Below, one piece after another: positions 13,312 through 22,199 of a DNA stretch of 34,649 nt. The DNA lies in contig QXZR01000108.1 in assembly GCA_009886265.1 (NCBI GenBank), positions 1-34,649 on the forward strand, written 5' to 3'. Below the pieces are notes generated by a model. It was not told the origin of the DNA and did not search any database. It saw nothing but the letters and a program-made list of their open reading frames with translations. How positions within the stretch are numbered: position 1 is the stretch's first letter; each line of letters opens with the position of its first letter. This DNA is from Flavobacteriaceae bacterium. GTDB taxonomy: Bacteria; Bacteroidota; Bacteroidia; Flavobacteriales; Flavobacteriaceae. The translations under genes and the position numbers were made by a program.

Positions 13312-14096
13312 GCAACTACAGATGCGGTTATGCCAACGATGAGGCAGTAAATAGCAAAATAACTAAGCTTGCTGCGTTTAACAAGTGCAATCATCCACGT
13401 ACAAGCCAAAACTCCTGAGGCTAAGGCAGCCAAAAACCCTACACTCATAGGTAGTAGGTCAAAACTAATATTTGCAGTTGCTTCTTGATCTAATATTGAT
13501 TTGGCCATGCTGCCCAAAATAAGCGGGATAACCATTAAAAAGGAAAACCGCGCTGCTTCAGGCCTGCTGACTCCAATGAGTAAGGCAACGGCAATTGTAG
13601 CGCCACTTCTCGATATCCCCGGAAGAATGGCAATCGCTTGCGCAATCCCAATGAGCAAAGCAATGTTGTAGGTGATGGGTTGCTTTTTGCTTGATGCCTT
13701 GTCGGTAAAAAAAAGCAAAACCGCTGTTAAACACAGCATAGCACCCACCAATGCTAAGTTTGTGTCAAAAAGTGCTGTTATTTGATCTTCAAAGAATAAG
13801 CCTATCACCACTGCAGGTATCATGGATACCACAACATAGCCAACAAAAGCGCGGGTTTCGGGCTGATCTTTTTTAAATATTCCACTAAGGATTGCTACAA
13901 TATCTTTTCTAAAAACAATTATGGTTGCAATTGCAGTGGCTGCGTGTACTAGAATAGTAAAAAGGAGATTTTCAGCGGGCAGTTGATCGTTGCCGAGAAT
14001 GGCCGTAAACAGTGCCAAATGACCACTTGATGATACAGGTAAAAATTCGGTTAGTCCTTGAACAACCCCCAATAAAATGGCTTCCCAAAAACCCAT
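13302..14096 (-). CDS. uppP: Undecaprenyl-diphosphate phosphatase (UppP/BacA)
   Basis: UppP removes a phosphate from undecaprenyl diphosphate at the membrane, regenerating the lipid carrier for peptidoglycan and other envelope glycans. The 264-residue polytopic protein has the two BacA signatures: TEFLPVSSSGHLALF near residues 16-30 and PGISRSGATIAVALL near 159-173, with Glu, Ser, His and Arg active-site positions present. Multiple hydrophobic helices cover most of the length. The start codon overlaps the DUF3098 stop (TAATG), and the end overlaps truB by 10 bases, so it lies within a tightly coupled operon. Confidence 0.97.
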   Translation of the reverse strand: MGFWEAILLGVVQGLTEFLPVSSSGHLALFTAILGNDQLPAENLLFTILVHAATAIATIIVFRKDIVAILSGIFKKDQPETRAFVGYVVVSMIPAVVIGLFFEDQITALFDTNLALVGAMLCLTAVLLFFTDKASSKKQPITYNIALLIGIAQAIAILPGISRSGATIAVALLIGVSRPEAARFSFLMVIPLILGSMAKSILDQEATANISFDLLPMSVGFLAALASGVLACTWMIALVKRSKLSYFAIYCLIVGITASVVAWI

Positions 14097-14326
14097 TATT
14101 TCTTTTTAGTAGCTAAAATAGCCACCACCAAAATCGCAAATCCTGCCAATACCAATGTGGGTGCTACACGAATGCGTAATGGGCTATACATTTCGGGATT
14201 AAATACGTTGGGGTCATCGCTGCCTCCACCCGTCATAAGTACAAAACCTAATACGATTAGTGCAACGCCTATACCCATAATGCGGTAGGCGCGTTTGCCA
14301 AATAAAAACTCTTTTTCGTTTTTCAT
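14096..14326 (-). CDS. DUF3098 family small membrane protein
   Basis: The 76-residue product has two membrane helices (about residues 15-34 and 53-71) separated by a short loop with GGGSDDPNVFNPEMYSPLRI. This pattern identifies DUF3098, a small Bacteroidota membrane protein regularly found between ftsX and uppP. No function is known. I choose the ATG at 14326 (MKNEKEFLFGKRAY), one base after the ftsX stop, because related proteins start there; an ATG at 14344 inside ftsX is an alternative. Confidence 0.88.
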   Translation of the reverse strand: MKNEKEFLFGKRAYRIMGIGVALIVLGFVLMTGGGSDDPNVFNPEMYSPLRIRVAPTLVLAGFAILVVAILATKKK

Positions 14327-14327
14327 A

Positions 14328-15197
14328 TCAATACACAATATCATAGGTTAATTTGAGGTGTCTTTGGGTGGCAAAAAAAGCACTGATGGCACTTATCAGT
14401 ACTGAACAAAGCAGAATACCTGCCGACAACAATGCAATATTCTCAACGGACCCCCACCAGTCAACTTGAGGCGCCAAGCGCACCAAAAAACGTAAAAGGC
14501 CTGCAAAGCCAGCCAGCGCAAGCGCTGCACTAATGATACCCAAAAGCATATAACGCCACAAAAAGGGACGTCGAATAAATCCTTTCCGTGCACCTACCAA
14601 TAACATGGTTTGAATCACCAGTCGTTTGCTGTAAATCGACAATTTGATAGAGTGGTTGATGAGCAATAAGGCAATAGTCACAAAGACAGCACTACAAACG
14701 AGTAGCCAAAAACCGAAGCGTTCAATGTTCTGGTTTAGTAAAACAATAAGTGGTCTGTCGTATAGCACTTCAGAAATAAAGGGCTTTTGCTCCATGACGT
14801 CGCTTAGACTATCCAATACTTCGGTAGTGACAAATTCGGCCTTGAGTCCAATGTCTAGCGCATCTTGTAAGGGGTTATAGCCTAAAAAATCCATAAAATC
14901 TTCACCAATGGTGGCACTGTGCTCTGCGGCAGCAGTTTCCTTGGATACAAAGCGAACCGATTTGGTAAAGGGCGCCAATCGCATGGTGGTTGTCAGTTGT
15001 TCTCGTTCCATTTCTTTGGTTTCATCATCCAAAAAAACGGTCATGGTAACCTGTTCTTTAAAATAATTGGCAATGGACTGACTGTTGAGCAGGACAAAGC
15101 CCAAAACGCTCAATACAAAAAGCACCAAAGCAGTACTGCTTACAACAGAAAGATAAGAGGTTAAAAGACGGCGTTTGTATATACGAGTTGCAGACAT
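14328..15197 (-). CDS. ftsX: Cell division protein FtsX
   Basis: FtsX is the ABC-type membrane subunit that with FtsE controls peptidoglycan hydrolases during division. The 289-residue protein has a short cytoplasmic N terminus (MSATRIYKRRLLTSY), a membrane helix at about 14-38, a large extracytoplasmic domain at about 40-165 with VTMTVFLDDETKE, and three further C-terminal helices with the FtsX-family region LLVGARKGFIRRPFLWR. I start at the ATG at 15197; the longer reading from 15254 is untypical. It is the first gene of the reverse operon and lies divergent to leuS with a 102-base gap. ftsE is not in the window. Confidence 0.93.
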   Translation of the reverse strand: MSATRIYKRRLLTSYLSVVSSTALVLFVLSVLGFVLLNSQSIANYFKEQVTMTVFLDDETKEMEREQLTTTMRLAPFTKSVRFVSKETAAAEHSATIGEDFMDFLGYNPLQDALDIGLKAEFVTTEVLDSLSDVMEQKPFISEVLYDRPLIVLLNQNIERFGFWLLVCSAVFVTIALLLINHSIKLSIYSKRLVIQTMLLVGARKGFIRRPFLWRYMLLGIISAALALAGFAGLLRFLVRLAPQVDWWGSVENIALLSAGILLCSVLISAISAFFATQRHLKLTYDIVY

Positions 15198-15275
15198 AGT
15201 TGTTCTATGCCATAAAAATAGAAAATATGACGGAACAAATCTCACTCTTATCAATAAAGCTCGTGTTTAAAATGT

Positions 15276-15283
15276 TATTTTTG
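15276..15283 (+). promoter_or_regulatory. -7 promoter box of leuS
   Basis: TATTTTTG matches TAnnTTTG and ends 16 bases before the leuS ATG, implying a short leader. No convincing -33 element is seen and no T-box-like structure would fit. Confidence 0.45.
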
Positions 15284-15299
15284 TTGCTTAATTGCACAC

Positions 15300-18113
15300 A
15301 TGGGGTATCCTTTTCAAGAGATAGAAAAAAAATGGCAGGCGATTTGGGCAACAAAAGAAACCTATAAAGTTGTACAACCATCCGACAAGCCAAAGTATTA
15401 TGTGCTTGATATGTTTCCCTATCCATCTGGTGCTGGTCTTCACGTTGGGCATCCCTTGGGTTATATTGCAAGTGATATAGTTGCGCGCTACAAACGCCAT
15501 AGCGGTTTTAACGTTTTGCACCCGCAAGGCTATGACTCTTTCGGGCTACCCGCTGAGCAATATGCCATCCAAACGGGTCAACACCCAGCCATCACAACCG
15601 AAACCAACATCAAACGCTATAGAGAACAGCTCGATCGCATGGGCTTTTCTTTTGATTGGTCACGGGAGGTGCGCACCTCAGACCCCTCTTATTACCGCTG
15701 GACACAGTGGATTTTTTCATTGCTCTTTGATGCGTGGTACGACAAGAACCAAGATAAGGCACGTGGTATAGGTGCACTTGTTGCACATCTTGAAAAGCAT
15801 GGAACGCAAGATTTAAACGCTGTTTGTGATGAGGAAACGCCATCGCTAACTGCAGCTGCATGGCAGCAAATGGACGCAACTGCACAGGAGCAATTTCTGT
15901 TGTATTATCGCTTGACCTATTTGGCAGAAACAGAAGTAAATTGGTGCCCCGCTTTGGGAACCGTACTCGCCAATGATGAGGTAATTCAAGGGGCTTCTGA
16001 ACGAGGCGGACACCCAGTAGAGCGCAAAAAAATGAAGCAGTGGAGCATGCGTATTTCTGCCTATGCCGACCGACTACTCGAAGGACTGAACGATATTGAT
16101 TGGCCTGAGCCACTCAAAGAAATGCAACGGAACTGGATTGGCAAATCCGTGGGTGCAAGTGTTCGTTTTCCAATAGAAAACAGCGATCGTAAAATAGAAG
16201 TGTTTACCACTAGAGCTGACACCCTTTTTGGTGTTACTTTTTTGACGTTGGCTCCAGAACACGAATGGGTAGCTGAAATTACTACAGATGAACAACGCGA
16301 AGCGGTTGTTGCCTATGTTACGCAAACAGCACAACGCAGCGAACGCGAGCGGATGAGCGATGTTTCACGTATAAGCGGTGTGTTTACAGGTGCCTATGCC
16401 ATTCACCCTGTTACCAATGAAAAAGTACCCATTTGGATAGGCGATTATGTATTGGCGGGATATGGAACAGGAGCAGTAATGGCCGTGCCTTGTGGAGATC
16501 AACGCGACTTCGATTTTGCCAAGCACTTCGAGCTACCGATTAAAAATATTTTCAAGGACGTTGATATTGCTGAAGCGGCTTTTTCGGATAAAGAAAAGAC
16601 TGTGATTGCGAACTCAGATTTTCTCGACGGACTTTCATATGTTGATGCCACTCAAAAAATTATTGAACATTTAGGCGCAATAGGCATGGGCGAAGGCGCT
16701 ACTACCTATCGCTTGCGCGATGCGGTTTTTAGCCGTCAGCGCTATTGGGGCGAGCCCATTCCCATGTATTTTGTCGAGGGGCTTCCAAGGCTTATTCCAG
16801 ATGATTGTCTGCCTTTGGAATTGCCAGAAGTTTCAAAATATTTACCCACCTCAGATGGCGCACCGCCACTGGGCAATGCAACACATTGGGCTTGGGACTC
16901 TAAGCAAAACAAGGTTGTTTCTAACGACTTAATTGACAACAAGCATGTGTTTCCATTGGAAAAGAACACCATGCCAGGTTGGGCGGGTAGCTCGTGGTAT
17001 TTTAATCGTTATATGGATGCGCAAAATACCGAGGCTTTTGCCAGTAAAGAGGCATTGAACTATTGGAAAGAAGTTGACCTGTATTTGGGAGGAAGTGAAC
17101 ACGCCACAGGGCACTTGCTATACTCCAGATTTTGGCAATACTTTATGTATGACTTGGGTCTTGTCCCCGTAAAAAACTACGCCAAAAAACTCATCAATCA
17201 GGGTATGATATTGGGCGAAAGTGCTTTTGTTTACCGACTTGCCGACACCCAAACCTATCTTTCTAAAGGACTTTGCAGCGGTAAAGAAGTCATTCCCGTT
17301 CATGTGGACGTTTCTTTGGTGTCTCCACAGAACGAATTGGATATTGAGGGTGTAAAAAAATGGCAACCCCATTTTGCCGATGCTAGCTTTGAATTAGAAG
17401 ATGGCAAATACATTGTTGGGCGCGAGGTAGAAAAAATGTCGAAGTCGAAGTATAATGTCGTCAATCCAGATGCCATTTGCAATCGATATGGGGCAGATAC
17501 CCTTCGCATGTATGAGATGTTTTTAGGCCCTATTGAACAGGCCAAGCCATGGAATACAGCGGGTATTTCAGGAGTCAGTAATTTTTTAAATAAGTTCTGG
17601 CGATTATTCCACCAATCGGATGTCTTTGGTGTGAGTGCGGAGAATCCTTCAAAAGCATCGTTAAAAACATTGCACAAAACCATTGAAAAAGTAACTCAAG
17701 ACATAGAAGCTTTTTCGCTGAATACTTCGGTTAGCGCCTTTATGATTGCAACCAACGAACTCACTTCGGAAAACTGTAATCAGCGTGAAATTCTAGAGCC
17801 ATTGACCATACTTCTTGCGCCATTTGCGCCTCATATTTGCGAGGAGCTTTGGGCGTTGTTGGGACATTCAGCGTCTATCACGACGGCTGCATATCCTATT
17901 CCTGATCCTGCCTATCTTAAAGATGACACCAAAGAATATCCCATAAGTTTTAATGGGAAGATGCGTTTTACGTTGTCGTTAGGCACCGCTTTGAGCAAGA
18001 ACGAAATAGAAGCTGCTGTGATGCAAGACGTGCGTACCCAATCGTATTTAGATGGGAAGGCTGCAAAAAAGGTAATCGTCGTCCCTAATAAAATTGTCAA
18101 TATTGTTATTTAA
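15300..18113 (+). CDS. leuS: Leucine-tRNA ligase
   Basis: LeuRS charges tRNA-Leu with leucine. The 937-residue class I synthetase carries the HIGH motif as HVGH (residues 48-51, within PYPSGAGLHVGHPLGY) and KMSKS at 712-716. The CP1 editing domain, which removes mischarged amino acids, is visible around residues 230-430 with VFTTRADTLFGVTFLTLAPEH (read as TTRADTLFGVTF) and GYGTGAVMAVPCGDQRD. The C-terminal anticodon-binding domain and the final small domain are complete. Residues 150-200 form an insert typical of Bacteroidota LeuRS. A SemiSWEET gene follows after one base. Confidence 0.97.
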   Translation: MGYPFQEIEKKWQAIWATKETYKVVQPSDKPKYYVLDMFPYPSGAGLHVGHPLGYIASDIVARYKRHSGFNVLHPQGYDSFGLPAEQYAIQTGQHPAITTETNIKRYREQLDRMGFSFDWSREVRTSDPSYYRWTQWIFSLLFDAWYDKNQDKARGIGALVAHLEKHGTQDLNAVCDEETPSLTAAAWQQMDATAQEQFLLYYRLTYLAETEVNWCPALGTVLANDEVIQGASERGGHPVERKKMKQWSMRISAYADRLLEGLNDIDWPEPLKEMQRNWIGKSVGASVRFPIENSDRKIEVFTTRADTLFGVTFLTLAPEHEWVAEITTDEQREAVVAYVTQTAQRSERERMSDVSRISGVFTGAYAIHPVTNEKVPIWIGDYVLAGYGTGAVMAVPCGDQRDFDFAKHFELPIKNIFKDVDIAEAAFSDKEKTVIANSDFLDGLSYVDATQKIIEHLGAIGMGEGATTYRLRDAVFSRQRYWGEPIPMYFVEGLPRLIPDDCLPLELPEVSKYLPTSDGAPPLGNATHWAWDSKQNKVVSNDLIDNKHVFPLEKNTMPGWAGSSWYFNRYMDAQNTEAFASKEALNYWKEVDLYLGGSEHATGHLLYSRFWQYFMYDLGLVPVKNYAKKLINQGMILGESAFVYRLADTQTYLSKGLCSGKEVIPVHVDVSLVSPQNELDIEGVKKWQPHFADASFELEDGKYIVGREVEKMSKSKYNVVNPDAICNRYGADTLRMYEMFLGPIEQAKPWNTAGISGVSNFLNKFWRLFHQSDVFGVSAENPSKASLKTLHKTIEKVTQDIEAFSLNTSVSAFMIATNELTSENCNQREILEPLTILLAPFAPHICEELWALLGHSASITTAAYPIPDPAYLKDDTKEYPISFNGKMRFTLSLGTALSKNEIEAAVMQDVRTQSYLDGKAAKKVIVVPNKIVNIVI

Positions 18114-18114
18114 T

Positions 18115-18372
18115 ATGATAAACCCAGAATACATTGGTTTTTTTGCTGCCACGCTAACCACCTCCGCATTTTTACCACAGGCGTTTAAAATTTGGAATTC
18201 CAAAAAGGCTGACGGTTTGTCACTCACGATGTATTTGGTGATGGCTGTAGGCACCCTAAGTTGGCTTGCTTATGGTCTATTGATTGAAAGTCCTTCTGTA
18301 ATCGTTGCCAACAGCATATCTGTCTCTATAATTGTATTTATTATTACTTTTATAATTCGCTCAAAAAAGTAG
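18115..18372 (+). CDS. SemiSWEET family transporter
   Basis: The 85-residue product is a three-helix MtN3/saliva-type membrane protein with the PQ motif at residues 21-22 (FLPQAFKIWNSKKADGLSL), followed by the typical second helix and WLAYGLL in the second half. SemiSWEETs dimerise to form small sugar facilitators. The chosen ATG at 18115 follows the leuS stop by one base; a reading from 18094 would overlap leuS. Co-transcription with leuS is likely from the spacing, though no functional link is evident. The substrate is unknown. Confidence 0.9.
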   Translation: MINPEYIGFFAATLTTSAFLPQAFKIWNSKKADGLSLTMYLVMAVGTLSWLAYGLLIESPSVIVANSISVSIIVFIITFIIRSKK

Positions 18373-18409
18373 AATGGTATTGTTTTTGTCACTTAAATAT
18401 TAAAAAACT

Positions 18410-19105
18410 ATGATGTTAGAATATTATTTAATCATTGCCTTGTTTGCAGGTGCTAGTATGTGGGTTCAATACAAGCTGAAGTCAACTTTTAAGAAGTACG
18501 GGAAAGTACAGTTAAGCAATCAAATGTCGGGTAGAGAAATAGCCGAAAAAATGTTGGCTGACCACGGTATTCGCAATGTGAAAGTTACAGCTGTCCGAGG
18601 TAAGCTAACAGATCACTACAACCCTAAAACCAGGACTGTAAATTTAAGCGAGAACGTTTATCACCAAGCAAATGCTGCTGCTGCTGCTGTGGCTGCCCAC
18701 GAATGTGGTCATGCCGTACAGCACGCCCAAAGCTATGAGTGGTTGCAGTTTCGTTCGCTTTTGGTTCCTGTGGTAAGCGTGGCTTCACGCATGTCCATGT
18801 ATATTATTTTTGTCGGGTTTATGTTTGGGATCAGCTCGGCAATGGGCTACAACCTAGCTGTTGCAGGTGTGGTACTGTTTGGATTAGGCACTTTGTTTAG
18901 TTTTATCACATTGCCTGTTGAGTATGATGCGAGTAAGCGTGCACTGGCTTGGTTACAACGCAAAAACATGGTCAACCAACGAGAATTTGCGATGTCAAAA
19001 GATGCCTTAAACTGGGCGGCAAGAACTTATGTTGTCGCTGCAATAGGTTCACTAGCAACACTCGTTTATTTTGCACTTAGCGTGGCAACAGGGTCTAGGC
19101 GCTAA
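18410..19105 (+). CDS. Zinc metallopeptidase, YugP/DUF2268-like membrane peptidase
   Basis: The 231-residue protein matches the YugP-type neutral zinc metallopeptidase family. It has an N-terminal membrane helix (residues 2-20), a cytosolic stretch with NLSENVYHQAN, the zinc motif HECGHAVQH at 97-105, two to three further hydrophobic segments (about 122-165 and 205-225), and the downstream acidic LPVEYDASKRAL that supplies a probable third ligand. Substrates are unknown. The adjacent ATG codons at 18410 and 18413 are both possible starts. The last 4 bases overlap the convergent Lrp-type regulator. Confidence 0.9.
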   Translation: MMLEYYLIIALFAGASMWVQYKLKSTFKKYGKVQLSNQMSGREIAEKMLADHGIRNVKVTAVRGKLTDHYNPKTRTVNLSENVYHQANAAAAAVAAHECGHAVQHAQSYEWLQFRSLLVPVVSVASRMSMYIIFVGFMFGISSAMGYNLAVAGVVLFGLGTLFSFITLPVEYDASKRALAWLQRKNMVNQREFAMSKDALNWAARTYVVAAIGSLATLVYFALSVATGSRR

Positions 19106-19572
19106 ATACTGATTTGTCGATCGATTTGTTGGTGTAAAGAGATGAAGGTTTCGGTTCTTGAAACCCCCTCAATAGATTGAATCTTATGGTTGAGTAGCTG
19201 CATCAAGTGTTCGTTGTTTTTACACAAAATTTTAATCAAAATACTCCAGTTGCCCGTGGTATAGTGGCACTCTACAACTTCTGTAATTTTCTTTAATTGC
19301 GCGACGGCTTCAGGATTTCGCATGGCTTTGTCCAAGTATACGCCAATGTAGGCGGTTGTGGAATAGCCAAGAGATGCAGGATTTAGTTTCAAATAACTAC
19401 CGGTAATTAGATTGGCATCTTCAAGTTTTTTGAGCCGTTGGTGTACGGCTGAACCAGATAGGTCGAGTTGTCGCGCTATTTCTTGTACGGGTGTTCTTGC
19501 GTTTTCCATCAACACACGTAATATGGCTTTGTCTATGCCGTCTAACGAAACTTGTTTGTCTTCTTTTTTCAA
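19102..19572 (-). CDS. Lrp/AsnC family transcriptional regulator
   Basis: The 156-residue protein has an N-terminal winged helix-turn-helix at about residues 10-60 (DKAILRVLMENARTPVQEIA, then LSGSAVHQRLKKLEDANLI) and a C-terminal RAM ligand-binding domain at about 70-150 (AYIGVYLDKAM, VECHYTTGNWSILIKI). Lrp-type proteins usually control amino-acid metabolism and bind amino acids. It is divergent from the DUF423 gene with a 53-base shared upstream region and convergent with the YugP-type peptidase by a 4-base overlap. Its targets cannot be read from the window. Confidence 0.95.
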   Translation of the reverse strand: MKKEDKQVSLDGIDKAILRVLMENARTPVQEIARQLDLSGSAVHQRLKKLEDANLITGSYLKLNPASLGYSTTAYIGVYLDKAMRNPEAVAQLKKITEVVECHYTTGNWSILIKILCKNNEHLMQLLNHKIQSIEGVSRTETFISLHQQIDRQISI

Positions 19573-19582
19573 TACCTTTATG

Positions 19583-19613
19583 TTGAGACTATAAAACTAA
19601 TAAACTATTTTAG
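19583..19613 (+). promoter_or_regulatory. Candidate promoter of the DUF423 gene
   Basis: TTG (19583-19585) is followed after exactly 20 bases by TATTTTAG, which matches TAnnTTTG except for the seventh base. The DUF423 ATG is 12 bases downstream. It lies in the 53-base region shared with the divergent Lrp-type gene. Confidence 0.35.
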
Positions 19614-19625
19614 AAGAAAATAAAG

Positions 19626-20012
19626 ATGAAGCATAAACAGTTGCAAATATGGGGGGTGCTTTTTTGTGGAAGCGCCGTTATCTTAGGTGCTTTTGGGGCA
19701 CATTTATTGTCGAATCTGTTGTCTGTAGACGCCCTTCAATCCTTTGAGGTAGGGGTGCGTTATCAATTTTTTCATGGGATGGCATTGCTTTTTTTAAGCC
19801 TAACAACTAGTCCACAAAAGTTTATCAACAGAACCGCGCTACTCTTTATAACTGGAACCCTGTTATTTTCTATATCTATTTATCTCTTGTCTTTGTCAAC
19901 CATGTATGGCGATACAGGGCTACCAGCTATTTTGGGTCCAGTAACCCCAATAGGTGGTTTAATGCTTATTCTAGGATGGGTGAATTTGCTTGTTGGGTAT
20001 ATACGCGCCTAA
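19626..20012 (+). CDS. DUF423 family membrane protein
   Basis: The 128-residue protein has four predicted membrane helices and the DUF423 pattern: ILGAFGAHLL near the N terminus, then FEVGVRYQFFHGMALLFL, and a C-terminal TPIGGLMLILGW. The family is widespread and has no defined function. It lies convergent with hemD, separated by a single base, and starts 53 bases from the divergent Lrp-type regulator, which could control it. Confidence 0.9.
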   Translation: MKHKQLQIWGVLFCGSAVILGAFGAHLLSNLLSVDALQSFEVGVRYQFFHGMALLFLSLTTSPQKFINRTALLFITGTLLFSISIYLLSLSTMYGDTGLPAILGPVTPIGGLMLILGWVNLLVGYIRA

Positions 20013-20013
20013 A

Positions 20014-20799
20014 CTAGCGTTTGTTGGCTTTTGCGATATAATCGTCCAAGGCTTTGGTCATGGATGGATTTTCTGGTGTGGGCGCCAAGATGTCTATGCG
20101 TAAATTCTTGTCTAAAGCCGCTTTTTTTGTCGAGGTCCCAAATACTGCAATTCGGGTGTCTTTCTGATCAAAATCTGCAAAATTATGAAACAATGATTCT
20201 ATGCCAGAAGGGCTGAAAAACACCAAAATGTCGTAATAAACGTTCCGTAAATCAGACAAATCACTGATGACTGTTTTATAAAAAACGCCTTTTGTCCAGT
20301 TGATGCCTGTGGCGTCAAGCTTTTCAGGAACACTCGCCTTTAGCCTATCGGAGCAAGGAAGGAGAAAAGATTCATCTTTATATTTAACGACTTCTTTTAA
20401 TAACTCTTCTAGTGTACGCTTTCCCACATAGATTTTGCGTTTGCGATACACCACATATTTCTGCAGGTAGTACGCAACCGCTTCAGATTGACAAAAATAA
20501 CGCATGGTACTAGGCACCGTATAGCGCAATTCTTCAGCCAAACGAAAGAAGTGGTCAACAGCATTGCGACTCGTAAAAATAATCGCACTGAATTTTGTGA
20601 TATCAATTTTTTGCAAACGAACTTCTCTTGAAGACACACCTTCAACGTGAATAAAGGGTCTAAAGTCTATGGTAACCTTTCGCTTATCAATAAGCTGGTT
20701 ATAAGGAGAATTTTCAATTGACGGTGCGGGTTGTGAAACCAAGATGGTTTTCACTTTTGCCGGTTTTGTCAAAATTTCAGTATTTGTAATGCTAGCCAT
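20014..20799 (-). CDS. hemD: Uroporphyrinogen-III synthase
   Basis: HemD cyclises and inverts ring D of hydroxymethylbilane to uroporphyrinogen III in haem and sirohaem synthesis. The 261-residue protein shows the two-lobed HemD pattern: VKTILVSQPAP at the start of lobe 1, AIIFTSRNAVDHFF, SFLLPCSDRLKASVPEKL in lobe 2, VFFSPSGIESLF, and IAVFGTSTKKAALDKNLR. Flavobacterial orthologues have very similar sequence and usually begin at the VKTILVSQP stretch; here the only available ATG adds about 16 residues and overlaps the upstream DUF4271 gene by 31 bases. Other haem genes are not in the window. Confidence 0.93.
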   Translation of the reverse strand: MASITNTEILTKPAKVKTILVSQPAPSIENSPYNQLIDKRKVTIDFRPFIHVEGVSSREVRLQKIDITKFSAIIFTSRNAVDHFFRLAEELRYTVPSTMRYFCQSEAVAYYLQKYVVYRKRKIYVGKRTLEELLKEVVKYKDESFLLPCSDRLKASVPEKLDATGINWTKGVFYKTVISDLSDLRNVYYDILVFFSPSGIESLFHNFADFDQKDTRIAVFGTSTKKAALDKNLRIDILAPTPENPSMTKALDDYIAKANKR

Positions 20800-21410
20800 A
20801 TAGGGGCAATTTCAGAGGCGCAAATATACAAAATAATATAGACCGGCATAGCATTGAGTTGTCTAAAATATAGTTTGAGCGTATTGAGATGTATGGCCAA
20901 CATTGCAATTGCGTAGCTTGAGGCAAAAAGAATGGATATTATTTTGCCAAAACCAATGAAAGCCAAGCCGAATAGTAAACAGCCAAATAAGAATGTTATT
21001 TTTTCTTTGTTTAACGTGCGGATGTAAAATAGCCTAAGGAGTGCTTCTTGTTTATTGAAAAACGACATGAAACCACTTTCAAGAAATGTCCTCAATATCC
21101 AAAAAATCATGAAACCACCAGCGTAATACAATACTTCACCATCAAAACTTGCTATGTAAAAGCTCTTGTTTTGAAAAATGCTTAGAACAAGGCCAAACAC
21201 CAAGCTTCTTAAGACAAAAGTCAATATTGAAAAAGCACGATATACCTTGAAGGTCTTATTAAACTCTTCAGTATGTCCAACCCCAATCCAAAAACGCATC
21301 AACGACTTTAGGCGCCAGGGATTAACAAGTTTTAGTGCGGCAAGTAGCGTCAAGGTCAAAATCAAATAAAGCCCAAAATAGTGGTCGCCAAGTTCTCGCA
21401 GTTCATACAT
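20769..21410 (-). CDS. DUF4271 family membrane protein
   Basis: The 213-residue product is strongly hydrophobic with about six membrane helices, and the C-terminal LNTLKLYFRQLNAMPVYIIL stretch places it in DUF4271, a Bacteroidota family regularly encoded just before hemD. No function is known; haem-related membrane roles are guesses. The 31-base overlap with hemD suggests translational coupling. A TACTTTTG box lies only 4 bases upstream of its ATG. Confidence 0.85.
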   Translation of the reverse strand: MYELRELGDHYFGLYLILTLTLLAALKLVNPWRLKSLMRFWIGVGHTEEFNKTFKVYRAFSILTFVLRSLVFGLVLSIFQNKSFYIASFDGEVLYYAGGFMIFWILRTFLESGFMSFFNKQEALLRLFYIRTLNKEKITFLFGCLLFGLAFIGFGKIISILFASSYAIAMLAIHLNTLKLYFRQLNAMPVYIILYICASEIAPIWLALQILKF

Positions 21411-21414
21411 GCCA

Positions 21415-21422
21415 CAAAAGTA
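21415..21422 (-). promoter_or_regulatory. -7 promoter box of DUF4271-hemD
   Basis: Reverse-strand TACTTTTG matches TAnnTTTG and ends 4 bases before the DUF4271 ATG, so the mRNA would start at or next to the start codon. No -33 element is clear. Confidence 0.35.
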
Positions 21423-21473
21423 TCTAAATTTTTAAGGGTTATCCACTTATTTAAATGCGTATTTTAGCTGTGT

Positions 21474-22199
21474 ATGAACGCAACAGTTGTAGTCATCCCT
21501 ACCTTTAATGAGGCAGCGAATATTCAAGGCATCTTACGTGCCGTTGTGGATTTGCCTGCAGCCTTTGATGTGTTGGTTGTTGATGACAATTCACCAGATG
21601 GGACAGCTGATTTGGTTCGTGAATTAAGGGCAACATTTCCCCAACTTCATTTAGAAGTGCGACAAAATAAAGATGGCCTTGGACCAGCCTATATCCACGC
21701 ATTTAAGTGGGCGATGGACAAAGGCTATACCTATCTTTTTGAGATGGATGCAGACTTTTCCCACCCGCCCAAAGCACTCGTACCCATGCTGGCACTACTT
21801 GAAGAAGACAAGGCAGATGTTGTCGTGGGTTCGAGATATAAAAAAGGAATCCGTGTTCGCAAATGGCCCTTAGGGAGAATTATACTTTCCCTTGGCGCAT
21901 CGCTATATGTCAGAATTATTACGGGTCTGCCCGTTGCTGACCCTACGGCTGGATTTGTAGGTTATAAAACCAAAGCGCTTTCTGCACTGAATTTGGATGA
22001 TATCCGATTTAAAGGATATGCCTTTCAAATTGCACTTAAGTTTTGGTTGTGGAAAAAGAACTTTCGAATTGTCGAATTCCCCATTACTTTTAGCGACAGA
22101 ACAGCAGGGGATTCAAAAATGAATACTTCAATCATTAATGAGGCTATTTTTGGTATTATTGGTATGAAATGGCGTAGTGTATTTAATAAACAAGCATGA
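21474..22199 (+). CDS. Polyprenol-phosphate mannosyltransferase (DPM1-like GT2)
   Basis: This GT2 family enzyme transfers a sugar, typically mannose from GDP-mannose, onto a polyprenol phosphate at the cytoplasmic membrane face. The 241-residue protein has the VVVIPTFNEAANI start, VLVVDDNSPDGTADL, the DAD metal-binding motif at residues 92-94 (FEMDADFSHPP), VVGSRYKKG and the DPTAGFVGYK and DRTAGDSKM segments. No C-terminal membrane domain is present, as in yeast-type Dpm1. It leads a unit with pyrC (4-base ATGA overlap). In Bacteroidota the product could feed protein O-glycosylation, which is an inference. Confidence 0.92.
   Translation: MNATVVVIPTFNEAANIQGILRAVVDLPAAFDVLVVDDNSPDGTADLVRELRATFPQLHLEVRQNKDGLGPAYIHAFKWAMDKGYTYLFEMDADFSHPPKALVPMLALLEEDKADVVVGSRYKKGIRVRKWPLGRIILSLGASLYVRIITGLPVADPTAGFVGYKTKALSALNLDDIRFKGYAFQIALKFWLWKKNFRIVEFPITFSDRTAGDSKMNTSIINEAIFGIIGMKWRSVFNKQA

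Noticed and set aside
15610-16113. Reverse-strand open frame of 167 codons inside leuS
   Set aside because: The sequence is fully explained by leuS on the forward strand; the antisense product has no recognisable features.
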